A stretch of 64,000 nt of DNA. Source: Wocania ichthyoenteri Th78 (GTDB lineage: Bacteria; Bacteroidota; Bacteroidia; Flavobacteriales; Flavobacteriaceae). The notes beneath the pieces were generated by a model. It saw only the letters and a program-made list of their open reading frames with translations, was not told the DNA's origin and made no database searches. Position numbers and translations under genes: made by a program. Every line of letters starts with the position of its first letter. Position 1 is the stretch's first letter. The stretch lies in contig NZ_KN525716.1 in assembly GCF_000789235.1 (NCBI RefSeq), positions 960,071 to 1,024,070 on the forward strand, given 5' to 3'. Below, piece after piece: positions 18,198 through 26,462 of this stretch.

Positions 18198-18971
18198 ATG
18201 TTTTACCAAATTATTCAATACATAAAATTTCTTTTAAAATCTACCAATCAACACGGTGTACACTCTCCTTTTGTTTATAATTTGGTCTCCAAATGTTTTT
18301 ATAACAACAAAAATTATGATGCCTATAAAAGTCTTTTAAACTACAAAAAGACCCTTTTAAAAAACAAAACAAAAATTAAAGTAACCGATTTTGGTGTTGG
18401 CTCCCATGTTTTAAAACAAAACCAACGGCTCATTTCTGCAATGACTAAAAATGCTGGGACAACCTATAAAAGAGCAAAGCTTTTATATCGATTGGTTGGC
18501 TATTTTGAATTTGAAAACATATTAGAGTTAGGCACCTCATTAGGTGTAGCAACACATGCAATGCATTTAGCAAACCCAAAAGCAAATATTACAACAATTG
18601 AAGGTTGTCCGAATATTTCTGAATTTACTAAAAAGAATTTCAAAGATTATAAATTAAAAAACATCAATCTCATAAACGATAATTTTAATGATGCCATAAA
18701 AAATCTAGAACCCAATACCTACGACCTTATATTTTTCGATGGCAATCACCAAAAAGAAGCGACTTTACATTATTTTGAAACACTTTTACAAACCGCAAAC
18801 AACAATTCTGTTTTTGTTTTTGACGATATTTATTGGAGCAAAGGCATGACTGAAGCTTGGAAAACTATTAAACAGCATCCCAAAGTAACGGTTACTATCG
18901 ATACGTTTTTTTGGGGATTTGTATTTTTTAGGAAAGAGCAAGCTAAGGAGGATTTTGTTGTTAGGGTTTAG
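18198..18971 (+). CDS. Class I SAM-dependent methyltransferase
   Basis: A 257-residue protein typical of Bacteroidota, with NQHGVHSPFVYNLVSKCFY at the N-terminus and a methyltransferase core from about residue 110: ENILELGTSLGVATHAMHLA (motif I), ITTIEGCPN, and YDLIFFDGNHQKEATLHYF, resembling O-methyltransferases of the catechol/caffeoyl type. WSKGMTEAWKTIKQHP follows. The acceptor is unknown. It stands about 100 bases after the ABC-F gene with no visible terminator between them. Confidence 0.85.
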   Translation: MFYQIIQYIKFLLKSTNQHGVHSPFVYNLVSKCFYNNKNYDAYKSLLNYKKTLLKNKTKIKVTDFGVGSHVLKQNQRLISAMTKNAGTTYKRAKLLYRLVGYFEFENILELGTSLGVATHAMHLANPKANITTIEGCPNISEFTKKNFKDYKLKNINLINDNFNDAIKNLEPNTYDLIFFDGNHQKEATLHYFETLLQTANNNSVFVFDDIYWSKGMTEAWKTIKQHPKVTVTIDTFFWGFVFFRKEQAKEDFVVRV

Positions 18972-19179
18972 TTGTTTGTTGCGAAGTTGTTAAGCCGATT
19001 AGATTAATTTAAATTTAAAAATATGCATATATTTTGGTTCATCATTCCAGTTCTTATTATTGCTGGCATCTTTAAATTTAAAAAGGAAAAAAAGAAATTT
19101 GAAGCTAATTTTTATGAAGGATTGACCAATTCACAATTAAAAAATGAAGCAATAATACTATTAAATAAAATATCAAATA

Positions 19180-20157
19180 ACCCGTTGTGCATTTTAAATA
19201 ATGCTGATTTTTATATTGTTTATTTTTCTATCAAAGACAAATTTGTTAATGTATTGAATTACAGTTAGCGAAGTTATTTTAGATATTATTCTGGTCTTAA
19301 AGCCTTCAAAAGACTTAGCGTAGTTGCGTCTTATCATGAATTGGTCACACAGTTGAGAAAATAAAGTTTCTATCCTCTTTCTCGATTTTCTAAAAATGTA
19401 CGGTTGTTTTTTGTAATTGTTTTGATTATTTCTCATCGGTGTATTTAGCTTTATGTTACAAGTATCAAACAAGTTAAGTTGAATTTCTGCGGATAAATAA
19501 CCTCTATCACCAATTAAAGTGCAATTGCTAATTTGTGCTTTAATATCTTTAAGATAATTCACATCATGAACAGATGCCGGACTCAAATCTATACTCTGAA
19601 AAATACCGCTAACAGAACAAATAGCATGTAATTTATACCCATAATAATTAGCACTTTGAGAAGCACAATAACCTTTGTCTGGAAAGACATAAGTAGCTTC
19701 TTTACATATTCTTGAACGAGAACTTCTTGATAGCTTACAAACCTCTAAAGGCATACTATCTACAATGAAATAGTCTTCAAATTCATTAAAATGAGTAGCC
19801 AATTTTAAACGTATTGCATCAATATGATTTGCTAACTTTCTTCTTCTACGATTATAAACACTGCGGTTAATTTTTGATGAAATGACATCAGGAAGTTGTC
19901 TAAATAGGTTACTCTCACTATCTATACCCATATATTCTGATGTAAGGCTTAGGCTTACCAACTCCAAATCACTCAGTTTGGGTTGTCGTCTTTGATAAGC
20001 TAAAAGCTGCTCTTTTGATATTTTTCTTAATACTTCCAATATTCTTTCGTAATTTGCATTTAAGTTGTTCATAATTAATGTTTTATCGCTAAAACAAGTT
20101 ACTGATTATCAGTAAGATGGACAACTTTTTTCTTTTAAATCATAATGCACAACGGGT
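19180..20157 (-). mobile_element. IS982-family insertion sequence, ~978 bp
   Basis: The ends are ACCCGTTGTGCATT on the left and AATGCACAACGGGT on the right, a perfect 14-base terminal inverted repeat that starts with the ACCC typical of IS982 elements. One transposase gene fills it on the minus strand. The flanks TCAAATA (19173-19179) and TATAATA (20158-20164) match at 5 of 7 bases, so they may be a diverged 7-base target duplication. Removing the element plus one flank copy restores the interrupted reading frame. Confidence 0.9.
19194..20072 (-). CDS. IS982-family transposase
   Basis: This 292-residue DDE transposase shows FEDYFIVDSMPLEVCK near residue 103 (first Asp), CTLIGDRGYLSAEIQ near residue 190 (second Asp), and RKRIETLFSQLCDQF near residue 235 (Glu). 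ASQSANYYGYKLHAICS is a family-typical block between the first two. The frame is intact from its ATG at 20072 to the stop inside the left end, so the element may still be mobile. Its start lies 85 bases inside the right terminal repeat. Confidence 0.93.
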   Translation of the reverse strand: MNNLNANYERILEVLRKISKEQLLAYQRRQPKLSDLELVSLSLTSEYMGIDSESNLFRQLPDVISSKINRSVYNRRRRKLANHIDAIRLKLATHFNEFEDYFIVDSMPLEVCKLSRSSRSRICKEATYVFPDKGYCASQSANYYGYKLHAICSVSGIFQSIDLSPASVHDVNYLKDIKAQISNCTLIGDRGYLSAEIQLNLFDTCNIKLNTPMRNNQNNYKKQPYIFRKSRKRIETLFSQLCDQFMIRRNYAKSFEGFKTRIISKITSLTVIQYINKFVFDRKINNIKISII

Positions 20158-20452
20158 TATAATAGTTTTGACGAAAAATCAAACTTCATTTATACAGACT
20201 ACAAAAACATAAATCATTTTAAATTAGAAGTTCAAGAAACTTTAGCAAAAATAAAAAACAATAAGATTGATGAATTATTTCCAACTACCTCAATACAGAC
20301 TCACAATTTTCTTTTCTATGAGCTAGCTAAAAAGAATGATTGGTCTGACAAACAAATAAAATTGATTAAAAATTTAGATTTGATAATTATTGAGTTTTCA
20401 ATACGCCAAGGCATTTTACCAAAAAATTATCATTCGTGAATAAGTGGCAAAA

Positions 20453-20485
20453 AACTTTTAACTTTTAACTTTTAACTTTTAACTT
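20453..20485. repeat. Tandem AACTTTT heptamers
   Basis: Four exact head-to-tail copies of AACTTTT followed by a partial fifth lie between the broken membrane gene and the cobalamin adenosyltransferase gene. The array ends 8 bases before the ATG at 20493, covering the region where ribosome binding and a -7 box would sit, so copy-number slippage could alter expression of the downstream gene. No function is shown. Confidence 0.8.
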
Positions 20486-20492
20486 GCGTAGC

Positions 20493-21065
20493 ATGAAAAT
20501 CTACACCAAAACGGGCGATAAAGGCACCACAGCATTATATGGAGGCACACGAGTTCCAAAACATCATATCCGTATTGAAAGCTACGGAACGGTTGATGAA
20601 TTAAACTCGCATTTAGGTTTAATTCGCGATCAAGATATTAATCAGCATTATAAAGAGGTGTTGATGCATATTCAAGATAGATTGTTTACGGTTGGCGCTA
20701 TTTTAGCTACCGATCCTGAAAAAGCCCTTTTAAAAAATGGGAAAGAACGCTTAAATATTGAAAAGATTTCTGCTGAAAACATTGAACGTTTAGAGCAGGA
20801 AATGGACACGATGAACGAAGCACTACCACCAATGACGCATTTTGTGTTACCTGGCGGGCATCAAACAGTGTCATTCTGTCACATAGCACGTTGTGTTTGT
20901 CGTAGAGCCGAACGTTTAGCATCTGCACTTAACGATTTAGAACCTTTTGAAGCGAATGCTTTAACGTACTTAAACCGTCTTTCTGACTATCTTTTTGTGT
21001 TGGCACGAAAGTTGTCTTCTGACTTACAAGCAAATGAAATTAAGTGGATTCCTGAGAAAAAGTGA
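20493..21065 (+). CDS. Cob(I)yrinic acid a,c-diamide adenosyltransferase (PduO type)
   Basis: The enzyme transfers the adenosyl group of ATP to cob(I)alamin to make coenzyme B12. It opens MKIYTKTGDKGTTALYGG, the PduO-type ATP-binding N-terminus, and has CVCRRAERLASAL and LNRLSDYLFVLARKL, the helices forming the trimer active site, near residues 130-175. At about 190 residues it is full length. A TTG three codons upstream is possible but the ATG at 20493 matches the family start. The adenosylcobalamin made here probably serves methylmalonyl-CoA mutase, whose chaperone MeaB is encoded at 43878-44954. Confidence 0.93.
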   Translation: MKIYTKTGDKGTTALYGGTRVPKHHIRIESYGTVDELNSHLGLIRDQDINQHYKEVLMHIQDRLFTVGAILATDPEKALLKNGKERLNIEKISAENIERLEQEMDTMNEALPPMTHFVLPGGHQTVSFCHIARCVCRRAERLASALNDLEPFEANALTYLNRLSDYLFVLARKLSSDLQANEIKWIPEKK

Positions 21066-21158
21066 AGCACGGAACTTGTAGACAGAAGTTAGAAGTACAA
21101 TAGTTTAGTAAATTAAGATTCGACTGTATACTGGATACTGATGACTGTAAACTAGTCC

Positions 21159-21313
21159 GCGTTAGGGATTGCAGCGGCATCCTTTTAAAACTTGAATAAA
21201 ATAAAAAATTGCTTGTGTACTTGAATTTGGCAGATTGCCACGTCCTTCGTCCTCGCAATAACGTTTTAAAAAGATATAGCGGAAAGCCCGACCCCTTTTT
21301 AGGGGTAACGCCC
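21159..21313 (-). repeat. Type-3 palindromic repeat, long copy (155 bp)
   Basis: The segment begins GCGTTAGGG and ends GGGGTAACGCCC, so GCGTTA and TAACGC form the outer stem. Inside are TATAGCGGAAAGCCCGACCC and a matching AGCGGCATCC segment. It is the same family as the copies at 35693-35776, 36753-36836 and 42927-43051 but in the minus orientation relative to the last. Sequences of this form recur between genes in many flavobacterial genomes. It fills most of the 480-base gap between the adenosyltransferase and the DUF2795 gene, where I see no gene. Confidence 0.7.
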
Positions 21314-21495
21314 ACTTCTCGATAGCTTTACTGAGCTTGTCGAAGTGCTATTCCAAAAAATATTGGAATAACTCGAAGTGATAAAACTCATTATTTTGCT
21401 ACATTATTATTAACTCAGCAACGATAAATTTGCAAGGGTTTAGAGTACAAAAAGATACGTTCTTATAATTAATGATTAAATAATTCATTTTTTTC

Positions 21496-21525
21496 TTGTC
21501 TGTTTAAACTAAAAATTTATTTTTG
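21496..21525 (+). promoter_or_regulatory. Promoter of the DUF2795 gene
   Basis: TTG at 21496-21498 and TATTTTTG at 21518-21525 are separated by 19 bases, matching the Bacteroidota -33 TTG / -7 TAnnTTTG arrangement. The -7 box ends 24 bases before the ATG at 21550. Confidence 0.7.
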
Positions 21526-21549
21526 CAAAAAAATTAAACGCAATAAAAA

Positions 21550-21771
21550 ATGTATTGGACTTTAGAATTAGCATCGTATTTAAGTGATGCACCTTGGCCA
21601 GCAACCAAAGACGAATTAATAGATTACGCTATTAGAACTGGCGCACCGTTAGAAGTTGTAGAAAATTTACAGTCGATTGAAGACGAAGGCGATTCGTATG
21701 ATTCGATTGAAGAAATTTGGTCTGATTATCCAACAGATGAAGATTACCTCTGGAACGAGGATGAATATTAA
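21550..21771 (+). CDS. DUF2795-family small acidic protein
   Basis: This 73-residue protein starts MYWTLELASYLSDAPWPATK and has DELIDYAIRTGAPLEVVENL, a helical motif typical of DUF2795 proteins. The last third is very acidic (SIEEIWSDYPTDEDYLWNED). The family is widespread and conserved in Bacteroidota but has no established function. It has its own promoter and a strong terminator, so it is monocistronic. It is soluble and has no signal peptide. Confidence 0.85.
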   Translation: MYWTLELASYLSDAPWPATKDELIDYAIRTGAPLEVVENLQSIEDEGDSYDSIEEIWSDYPTDEDYLWNEDEY

Positions 21772-21790
21772 TAAGCATAAAGAATAATTA

Positions 21791-21818
21791 AAAAGTCTCG
21801 ATTTGAGACTTTTTTTTT
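21791..21818 (+). terminator. Rho-independent terminator after DUF2795
   Basis: AAAAGTCTC and GAGACTTTT form a perfect stem around a short ATT-type loop, followed by a run of eight or more T. It lies about 20 bases after the stop codon. Its T run overlaps the -33 element of the next promoter. Confidence 0.9.
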
Positions 21819-21848
21819 GTCCTAATCTTTAAACAAAATGTATCTTTG
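21816..21848 (+). promoter_or_regulatory. Promoter of secA
   Basis: TTTG at 21816-21819 and TATCTTTG at 21841-21848 are 21 bases apart, close to the Bacteroidota consensus. The -33 element sits inside the T tract of the preceding terminator, and the leader to the secA ATG is about 75 bases. Confidence 0.65.
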
Positions 21849-21923
21849 AATGGCTTTTGTTTAAAGCTTAAAAACTAAATAAAAACAACTAGGACATCCT
21901 AGATAAACATAAAATATACACAC

Positions 21924-24900
21924 ATGAGTTTTTTAAATTCTGTATTGAAAGTATTTGTTGGAGACAAATCGAAACAAGATGTAAAAGCTTTAATGCCTTT
22001 AGTAGATAAAGTTAAAACCTTTGAAGCCGCTTTAGAAGCCTTATCGCATGACGAATTAAGAGATAAAACGGTCGAATTTAAAGCTATTATTGCCGAAACA
22101 CGCAAGCCTTTTAATGAAAGAAAAGAAACACTTTTAAAAGAAGCTGAAGCTACTGAAGATATTGATAGACGGGAAGATATTTATCAAGAAGTCGATAAAA
22201 TTGAAGACGAATCGTACGAAGCTGTTGAAAAAACATTAAACGATATTTTACCTGAAGCCTTTGCTGTGGTAAAAGAAACAGCAAAGCGTTTTGTAAACAA
22301 CACTAATATTACAGTAACTGCTAACGAATTTGATAGAAGTCTATCTGGAGATAAAACGTATATAACACTTGATGGCGATAATGCCACTTGGTCAAACTCT
22401 TGGGATGCCGCAGGAAAACCCATTACTTGGGATATGGTGCATTACGATGTACAACTTATTGGGGGTGTAGCGATGCATCAAGGTAAAATTGCCGAAATGC
22501 AAACGGGAGAAGGTAAAACCTTAGTTGCTACATTACCTGTGTATTTAAATGCACTTACTGGTCGTGGTGTTCACTTAGTAACAGTAAACGATTATTTAGC
22601 AAAACGAGACAGTGCGTGGATGGCTCCTATTTTTGAATTCCACGGTTTGAGTGTAGATTGTATTGACTACCATCAACCAAACTCTGAAGCGCGTATAAAA
22701 GCTTATAATGCTGATATTACCTACGGAACTAACAACGAATTTGGTTTTGATTACTTGCGTGATAATATGGCACATTCGCCAGATGATTTGGTGCAACGCC
22801 CGCACCATTATGCGATTGTAGATGAGGTGGATTCGGTTTTAGTTGATGATGCGCGTACACCATTAATTATTTCTGGCCCCATTCCACAAGGCGAACGTCA
22901 TGAATTTAACGAACTAAAACCTAAAGTTGATGATATTGTTTCGGTGCAACGTAAATATTTAACAGGTGTTTTAGCTGAAGCAAAAAAATTAATCAAAGCT
23001 GGTGATACTAAAGAAGGTGGTTTTCAATTATTGCGTGTGTATCGTGGTATACCTAAAAATAAAGCACTTATTAAATTTTTATCTGAAGAAGGTGTTAAGC
23101 TATTACTTCAAAAAACCGAAAATTTCTACATGCAGGATAACAACCGCGAAATGCCAAAGGTTGATGCAGAGTTATACTATGTTATTGAAGAAAAAAACAA
23201 TCAAATTGAATTAACAGATAAAGGTATTGAATACATTTCTGGAAAAGATAATCCAGATTTTTTCATCTTACCAGAAATAGGAATTGAAGTTGCTAAAATT
23301 GAAGAGCAAGGTCTTTCTGCTGAAGAAGAAGCAAATCTTAAAGAAGAATTATTCAAAGAATTTGGTGTGAAATCGGAACGTATTCACACATTAAATCAAT
23401 TATTAAAAGCCTATGCTTTATTTGAAAAAGACACACAATATGTGGTGATGGATAATAAAGTCATGATTGTTGATGAACAAACTGGTCGTATTATGGATGG
23501 TCGTCGATATTCTGATGGATTACACCAAGCGATTGAAGCCAAAGAAAATGTAAAAATTGAAGATGCTACACAAACCTTTGCTACAGTAACCCTTCAAAAT
23601 TACTTTAGAATGTACCGTAAACTTTCTGGTATGACAGGTACTGCGGTTACAGAAGCTGGTGAGTTTTGGGAAATCTATAAATTAGATGTTGTTGAAATTC
23701 CAACAAACAGACCTATTGCTAGAGACGATAAAGAAGATTTAGTATATAAAACTAAACGCGAAAAATACAATGCGGTTATTGATGATGTCACACAATTATC
23801 TGAAGCTGGTCGCCCAGTTTTAATAGGAACAACATCGGTTGAAATTAGTGAATTACTTGGTAAAATGTTAAGCATCCGTAAAATACCACACAATGTATTA
23901 AATGCAAAACAGCATAAAAAAGAAGCCGAAATTGTAGATCAAGCTGGTAAAACAGGTCAAGTAACCATCGCAACCAATATGGCTGGTCGTGGAACAGATA
24001 TTAAATTATCAGACGAGGTTAAAGCTGCTGGTGGTTTAGCTATTGTTGGTACAGAACGCCATGATTCTCGTCGTGTAGACAGACAATTACGTGGTCGTGC
24101 TGGTCGACAAGGAGATCCAGGAAGCTCTCAGTTTTATGTGTCATTAGACGATAATTTAATGCGTCTGTTTGGTAGTGAGCGTATTGCAAAAATGATGGAT
24201 AAAATGGGATTAAAAGAAGGCGAAGTGATTCAGCATTCTATGATTTCAAAATCTATAGAGCGTGCTCAAAAAAAAGTGGAGGAAAATAACTTTGGCGTTC
24301 GTAAACGATTATTAGAATATGATGATGTTATGAATGCGCAACGTGAGGTGGTTTATAAACGTCGTCATCACGCACTATTTGGAGAACGCTTGCGTGTCGA
24401 TTTAGCGAATATGATTTTTGATACATCAGAAGGCATAGCCGATACCAATAAAGGAGCAAACGACTATAAGAATTTTGAGTTTGAATTAATTCGCTATTTT
24501 TCAATGAGTTCGCCAATTACCGAAGCAGAATTTGGAAAACTTTCACCACAAGAAATCACCTCAAAAATTTATAATACCGCTTTCGATAATTACAAAGAAA
24601 AAATGGCTCGTAATGCAGACATTGCATTTCCTGTTATTAAAAATGTATATGAAACACAACGTGATAAATTTAAACGAATCGTGGTGCCGTTTACAGATGG
24701 TGTAAAAAGTTTAAATGTGGTTACAGACCTTGAAAAAGCATACGAATCTGGTGGTAAACAATTAATCACCGATTTTGAAAAGAACATTACACTTGCCATT
24801 ATTGATGATGCTTGGAAAACGCATTTACGTAAAATGGATGAATTAAAACAATCAGTTCAATTAGCGGTACACGAGCAAAAAGATCCATTATTAATTTATA

Positions 24901-25280
24901 AATTTGAAGCTTTTGAGTTGTTTAAAGCGATGATTGACCAAGTTAATAAGGATGTAATTTCATTCTTATTTAAAGGAGAATTACCTCAAGAAACTCAAGA
25001 CACCATTCAAGAAGCTAGACAAACACGTAAAAAGGAAAATCTAAAAACACAAAAAGACGAAATTCCTAATTTAGACGAACGTTCTGCACAAAACAGAGCA
25101 GCAGGAAATATACAACGCCAACAAGAGGTTGTTGAAACCATTGTACGTGATAGACCAAAAATTGGACGAAACGATCGTGTTACCATAAAACACGTTATGA
25201 ATGGTGAAAACAAAACCGTAAAATACAAACAAGCCGAACCTTTAATTGCCAAAGGGGAATGGGTTTTGGTTGAGGATTAA
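21924..25280 (+). CDS. secA: Preprotein translocase subunit SecA
   Basis: SecA is the ATPase motor that pushes unfolded preproteins through SecYEG at the inner membrane. This 1,118-residue form has Walker A AEMQTGEGKTLVATLP near residue 190, AIVDEVDSVLVDDARTPLI (DEAD-like motif II), MTGTAVTEAGEFWEIY, TNMAGRGTDIKL and RQLRGRAGRQGDPGSS of the second motor domain. It is about 200 residues longer than E. coli SecA because of inserts usual in Bacteroidota. It ends QAEPLIAKGEWVLVED with no cysteine-rich zinc tail. It has its own promoter, and the M23 peptidase gene follows after 12 bases. A decayed copy of its last 60 bases lies at 26183-26245. Confidence 0.97.
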   Translation: MSFLNSVLKVFVGDKSKQDVKALMPLVDKVKTFEAALEALSHDELRDKTVEFKAIIAETRKPFNERKETLLKEAEATEDIDRREDIYQEVDKIEDESYEAVEKTLNDILPEAFAVVKETAKRFVNNTNITVTANEFDRSLSGDKTYITLDGDNATWSNSWDAAGKPITWDMVHYDVQLIGGVAMHQGKIAEMQTGEGKTLVATLPVYLNALTGRGVHLVTVNDYLAKRDSAWMAPIFEFHGLSVDCIDYHQPNSEARIKAYNADITYGTNNEFGFDYLRDNMAHSPDDLVQRPHHYAIVDEVDSVLVDDARTPLIISGPIPQGERHEFNELKPKVDDIVSVQRKYLTGVLAEAKKLIKAGDTKEGGFQLLRVYRGIPKNKALIKFLSEEGVKLLLQKTENFYMQDNNREMPKVDAELYYVIEEKNNQIELTDKGIEYISGKDNPDFFILPEIGIEVAKIEEQGLSAEEEANLKEELFKEFGVKSERIHTLNQLLKAYALFEKDTQYVVMDNKVMIVDEQTGRIMDGRRYSDGLHQAIEAKENVKIEDATQTFATVTLQNYFRMYRKLSGMTGTAVTEAGEFWEIYKLDVVEIPTNRPIARDDKEDLVYKTKREKYNAVIDDVTQLSEAGRPVLIGTTSVEISELLGKMLSIRKIPHNVLNAKQHKKEAEIVDQAGKTGQVTIATNMAGRGTDIKLSDEVKAAGGLAIVGTERHDSRRVDRQLRGRAGRQGDPGSSQFYVSLDDNLMRLFGSERIAKMMDKMGLKEGEVIQHSMISKSIERAQKKVEENNFGVRKRLLEYDDVMNAQREVVYKRRHHALFGERLRVDLANMIFDTSEGIADTNKGANDYKNFEFELIRYFSMSSPITEAEFGKLSPQEITSKIYNTAFDNYKEKMARNADIAFPVIKNVYETQRDKFKRIVVPFTDGVKSLNVVTDLEKAYESGGKQLITDFEKNITLAIIDDAWKTHLRKMDELKQSVQLAVHEQKDPLLIYKFEAFELFKAMIDQVNKDVISFLFKGELPQETQDTIQEARQTRKKENLKTQKDEIPNLDERSAQNRAAGNIQRQQEVVETIVRDRPKIGRNDRVTIKHVMNGENKTVKYKQAEPLIAKGEWVLVED

Positions 25281-25292
25281 ATACTAAAATTT

Positions 25293-26090
25293 TTGAAACG
25301 TTTTGTATTCATATTCCTGATTATACTTTCAACTATCGAAAGTTATAGTCAGGATATTAAGTTTTCTAAAATAAAGAGTGATACTGCTACTACCTTTAAT
25401 TTTGTTAACAAAACGTATGCCCCTCTCATTTTAAAAATTAAAAAAATAAAAGATTTTAAGTTTTTTATAAAAGAAGGGGAGACATTTTGTAATCCGCAAG
25501 ATTCTTTAGTTAATGTTATAAATATTCCAAAACGCCTTTTCGAAAATGATTCCACATTTAAAACAAGCAATTATATTGATATATCGTATACTTTTGGAAA
25601 AAAATTAAACGAAGATTCTATTAAAGACCATTTATATGAATTACCGTTTCAAAAAAAGAAACGCTATAAAATCATTCAAGGGTTTAATGGTAAGTTTACT
25701 CATAGTTCTGCGCAATCACGTTATGCCATAGATTTCAAAATGCCAATTGGCGATACAGTTGTTGCAGCAAGACGTGGTTATGTAGTACAAGCAGTATCTC
25801 ATTTTAAGAAACATGGCGGTAAAAGGTTTATATCTAAAGCAAATCAAATAATTATAATGCATGATGATGGTACTTTTGCATATTATGTACACTTAGATAA
25901 AGATGGAACGCTTGTAAAAGTAAACGATTATGTTGAAGCTAGTCAACCTATTGGAATTTCTGGTTTTACAGGTTACACCACTAAACCTCATTTGCATTTT
26001 GTAGTTAGGAATTACGATATGGCTATCCCAATTCAGTTTAAAAATAAAAAAGATATTGGTAAAAAGTCTGGTGTTTTGGTTAAGAATTAA
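25293..26090 (+). CDS. Secreted M23-family metallopeptidase
   Basis: The 265-residue protein starts from TTG with KRFVFIFLIILSTIESYSQ, a signal peptide, so it acts in the periplasm. The C-terminal half has NGKFTHSSAQSRYAIDFKM, then GDTVVAARRGYVVQ, YYVHLDKDGTLVKV and KPHLHFVVRN, where HLH supplies two zinc-site histidines. The usual H-x3-D motif is the spaced form, H then ...YAIDF, seen in one M23 subgroup. Such enzymes usually cut peptidoglycan cross-links. The gene starts 12 bases after secA and may be co-transcribed with it; the secA 3'-end remnant beyond it suggests it arrived with a duplication. Confidence 0.85.
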   Translation: MKRFVFIFLIILSTIESYSQDIKFSKIKSDTATTFNFVNKTYAPLILKIKKIKDFKFFIKEGETFCNPQDSLVNVINIPKRLFENDSTFKTSNYIDISYTFGKKLNEDSIKDHLYELPFQKKKRYKIIQGFNGKFTHSSAQSRYAIDFKMPIGDTVVAARRGYVVQAVSHFKKHGGKRFISKANQIIIMHDDGTFAYYVHLDKDGTLVKVNDYVEASQPIGISGFTGYTTKPHLHFVVRNYDMAIPIQFKNKKDIGKKSGVLVKN

Positions 26091-26182
26091 ATTCCTTTTA
26101 AATATTTTAGCATGAATAAAACTACTTCACTATTGCATAAAATAAACGAGTTAAAAATCTATTCAATTAACTTTGTAAAAAT

Positions 26183-26245
26183 GTAAAACACAAACAAGCT
26201 GAACCTTTAATTGACAATTGCTAATGGGTTCTGGTTGAAGATTAA
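26183..26245 (+). pseudogene. Decayed duplicate of the 3' end of secA
   Basis: The 63 bases read like the last 21 codons of secA: QAEPLI is intact, an in-frame TAA falls in the middle, then WVLVED and the stop TAA are kept. The match to the true secA end at 25218-25280 is clear over its whole length with scattered substitutions. It lies about 90 bases after the M23 gene, which is therefore bracketed by two secA 3' ends. Confidence 0.8.
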
Positions 26246-26356
26246 TAACTAAGTTATATTATAAACCGTCAATACAGCAATGACGAGAAGTTTTAAAATC
26301 TTGATAGTCTTCTGTGAGGATTTTTTGTTTTCATTACGTAGGAAAAATTAATTATC

Positions 26357-26422
26357 TTTACGGGATAACAGTAACAAAAAACTTACTATATCCTGACTTA
26401 TTTACGGGATATCGGTAATAAA
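26357..26422 (+). repeat. Pair of 22-base direct repeats before the cassette array
   Basis: TTTACGGGATAACAGTAAC (26357 on) and TTTACGGGATATCGGTAAT (26401 on) match at 19 of 22 bases, with starts 44 bases apart, about four helical turns. They lie 17 bases before the left half-site of the cassette array in a 370-base gap that otherwise holds only the secA remnant. They could be protein-binding sites such as the direct repeats of an integron attI, or a promoter operator. This is inference. Confidence 0.5.
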
Positions 26423-26423
26423 T

Positions 26424-26448
26424 GTTATTATATAACGAGTTGTACCCA
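26424..26448 (+). repeat. Left boundary half-site of the cassette array
   Basis: TTATTATATAAC then GAGTTGTACCCA resembles the right half of the full cassette repeats (at 38946-38970: AATTATACACAAACACGTTG then TACCCA). Only the right half is present; no left arm is seen upstream. The last ten bases, GTTGTACCCA at 26439-26448, are the exact reverse complement of TGGGTACAAC at 30028-30037, the end of the first gene unit. Confidence 0.65.
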
Positions 26449-26462
26449 ATACGAGAAACCAA

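Larger units (their letters stand above)
19023..20439 (+). pseudogene. Small membrane-anchored protein gene split by an IS982-type element
   Basis: The 5' part starts MHIFWFIIPVLIIAGIFKF, a single N-terminal membrane helix, and runs about 50 codons up to the element at 19180. The 3' part resumes at 20158 with YNSFDEKSNFIYTDYKNI and ends at the stop at 20437-20439. Joining 19172 directly to 20158 keeps the frame and gives a protein of about 144 residues, so the gene was intact before the insertion. I do not recognise the family. The apparent 81-codon frame ending inside the element is just the truncated front part with element-derived residues. Only the N-terminal fragment can now be made. Confidence 0.8.
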
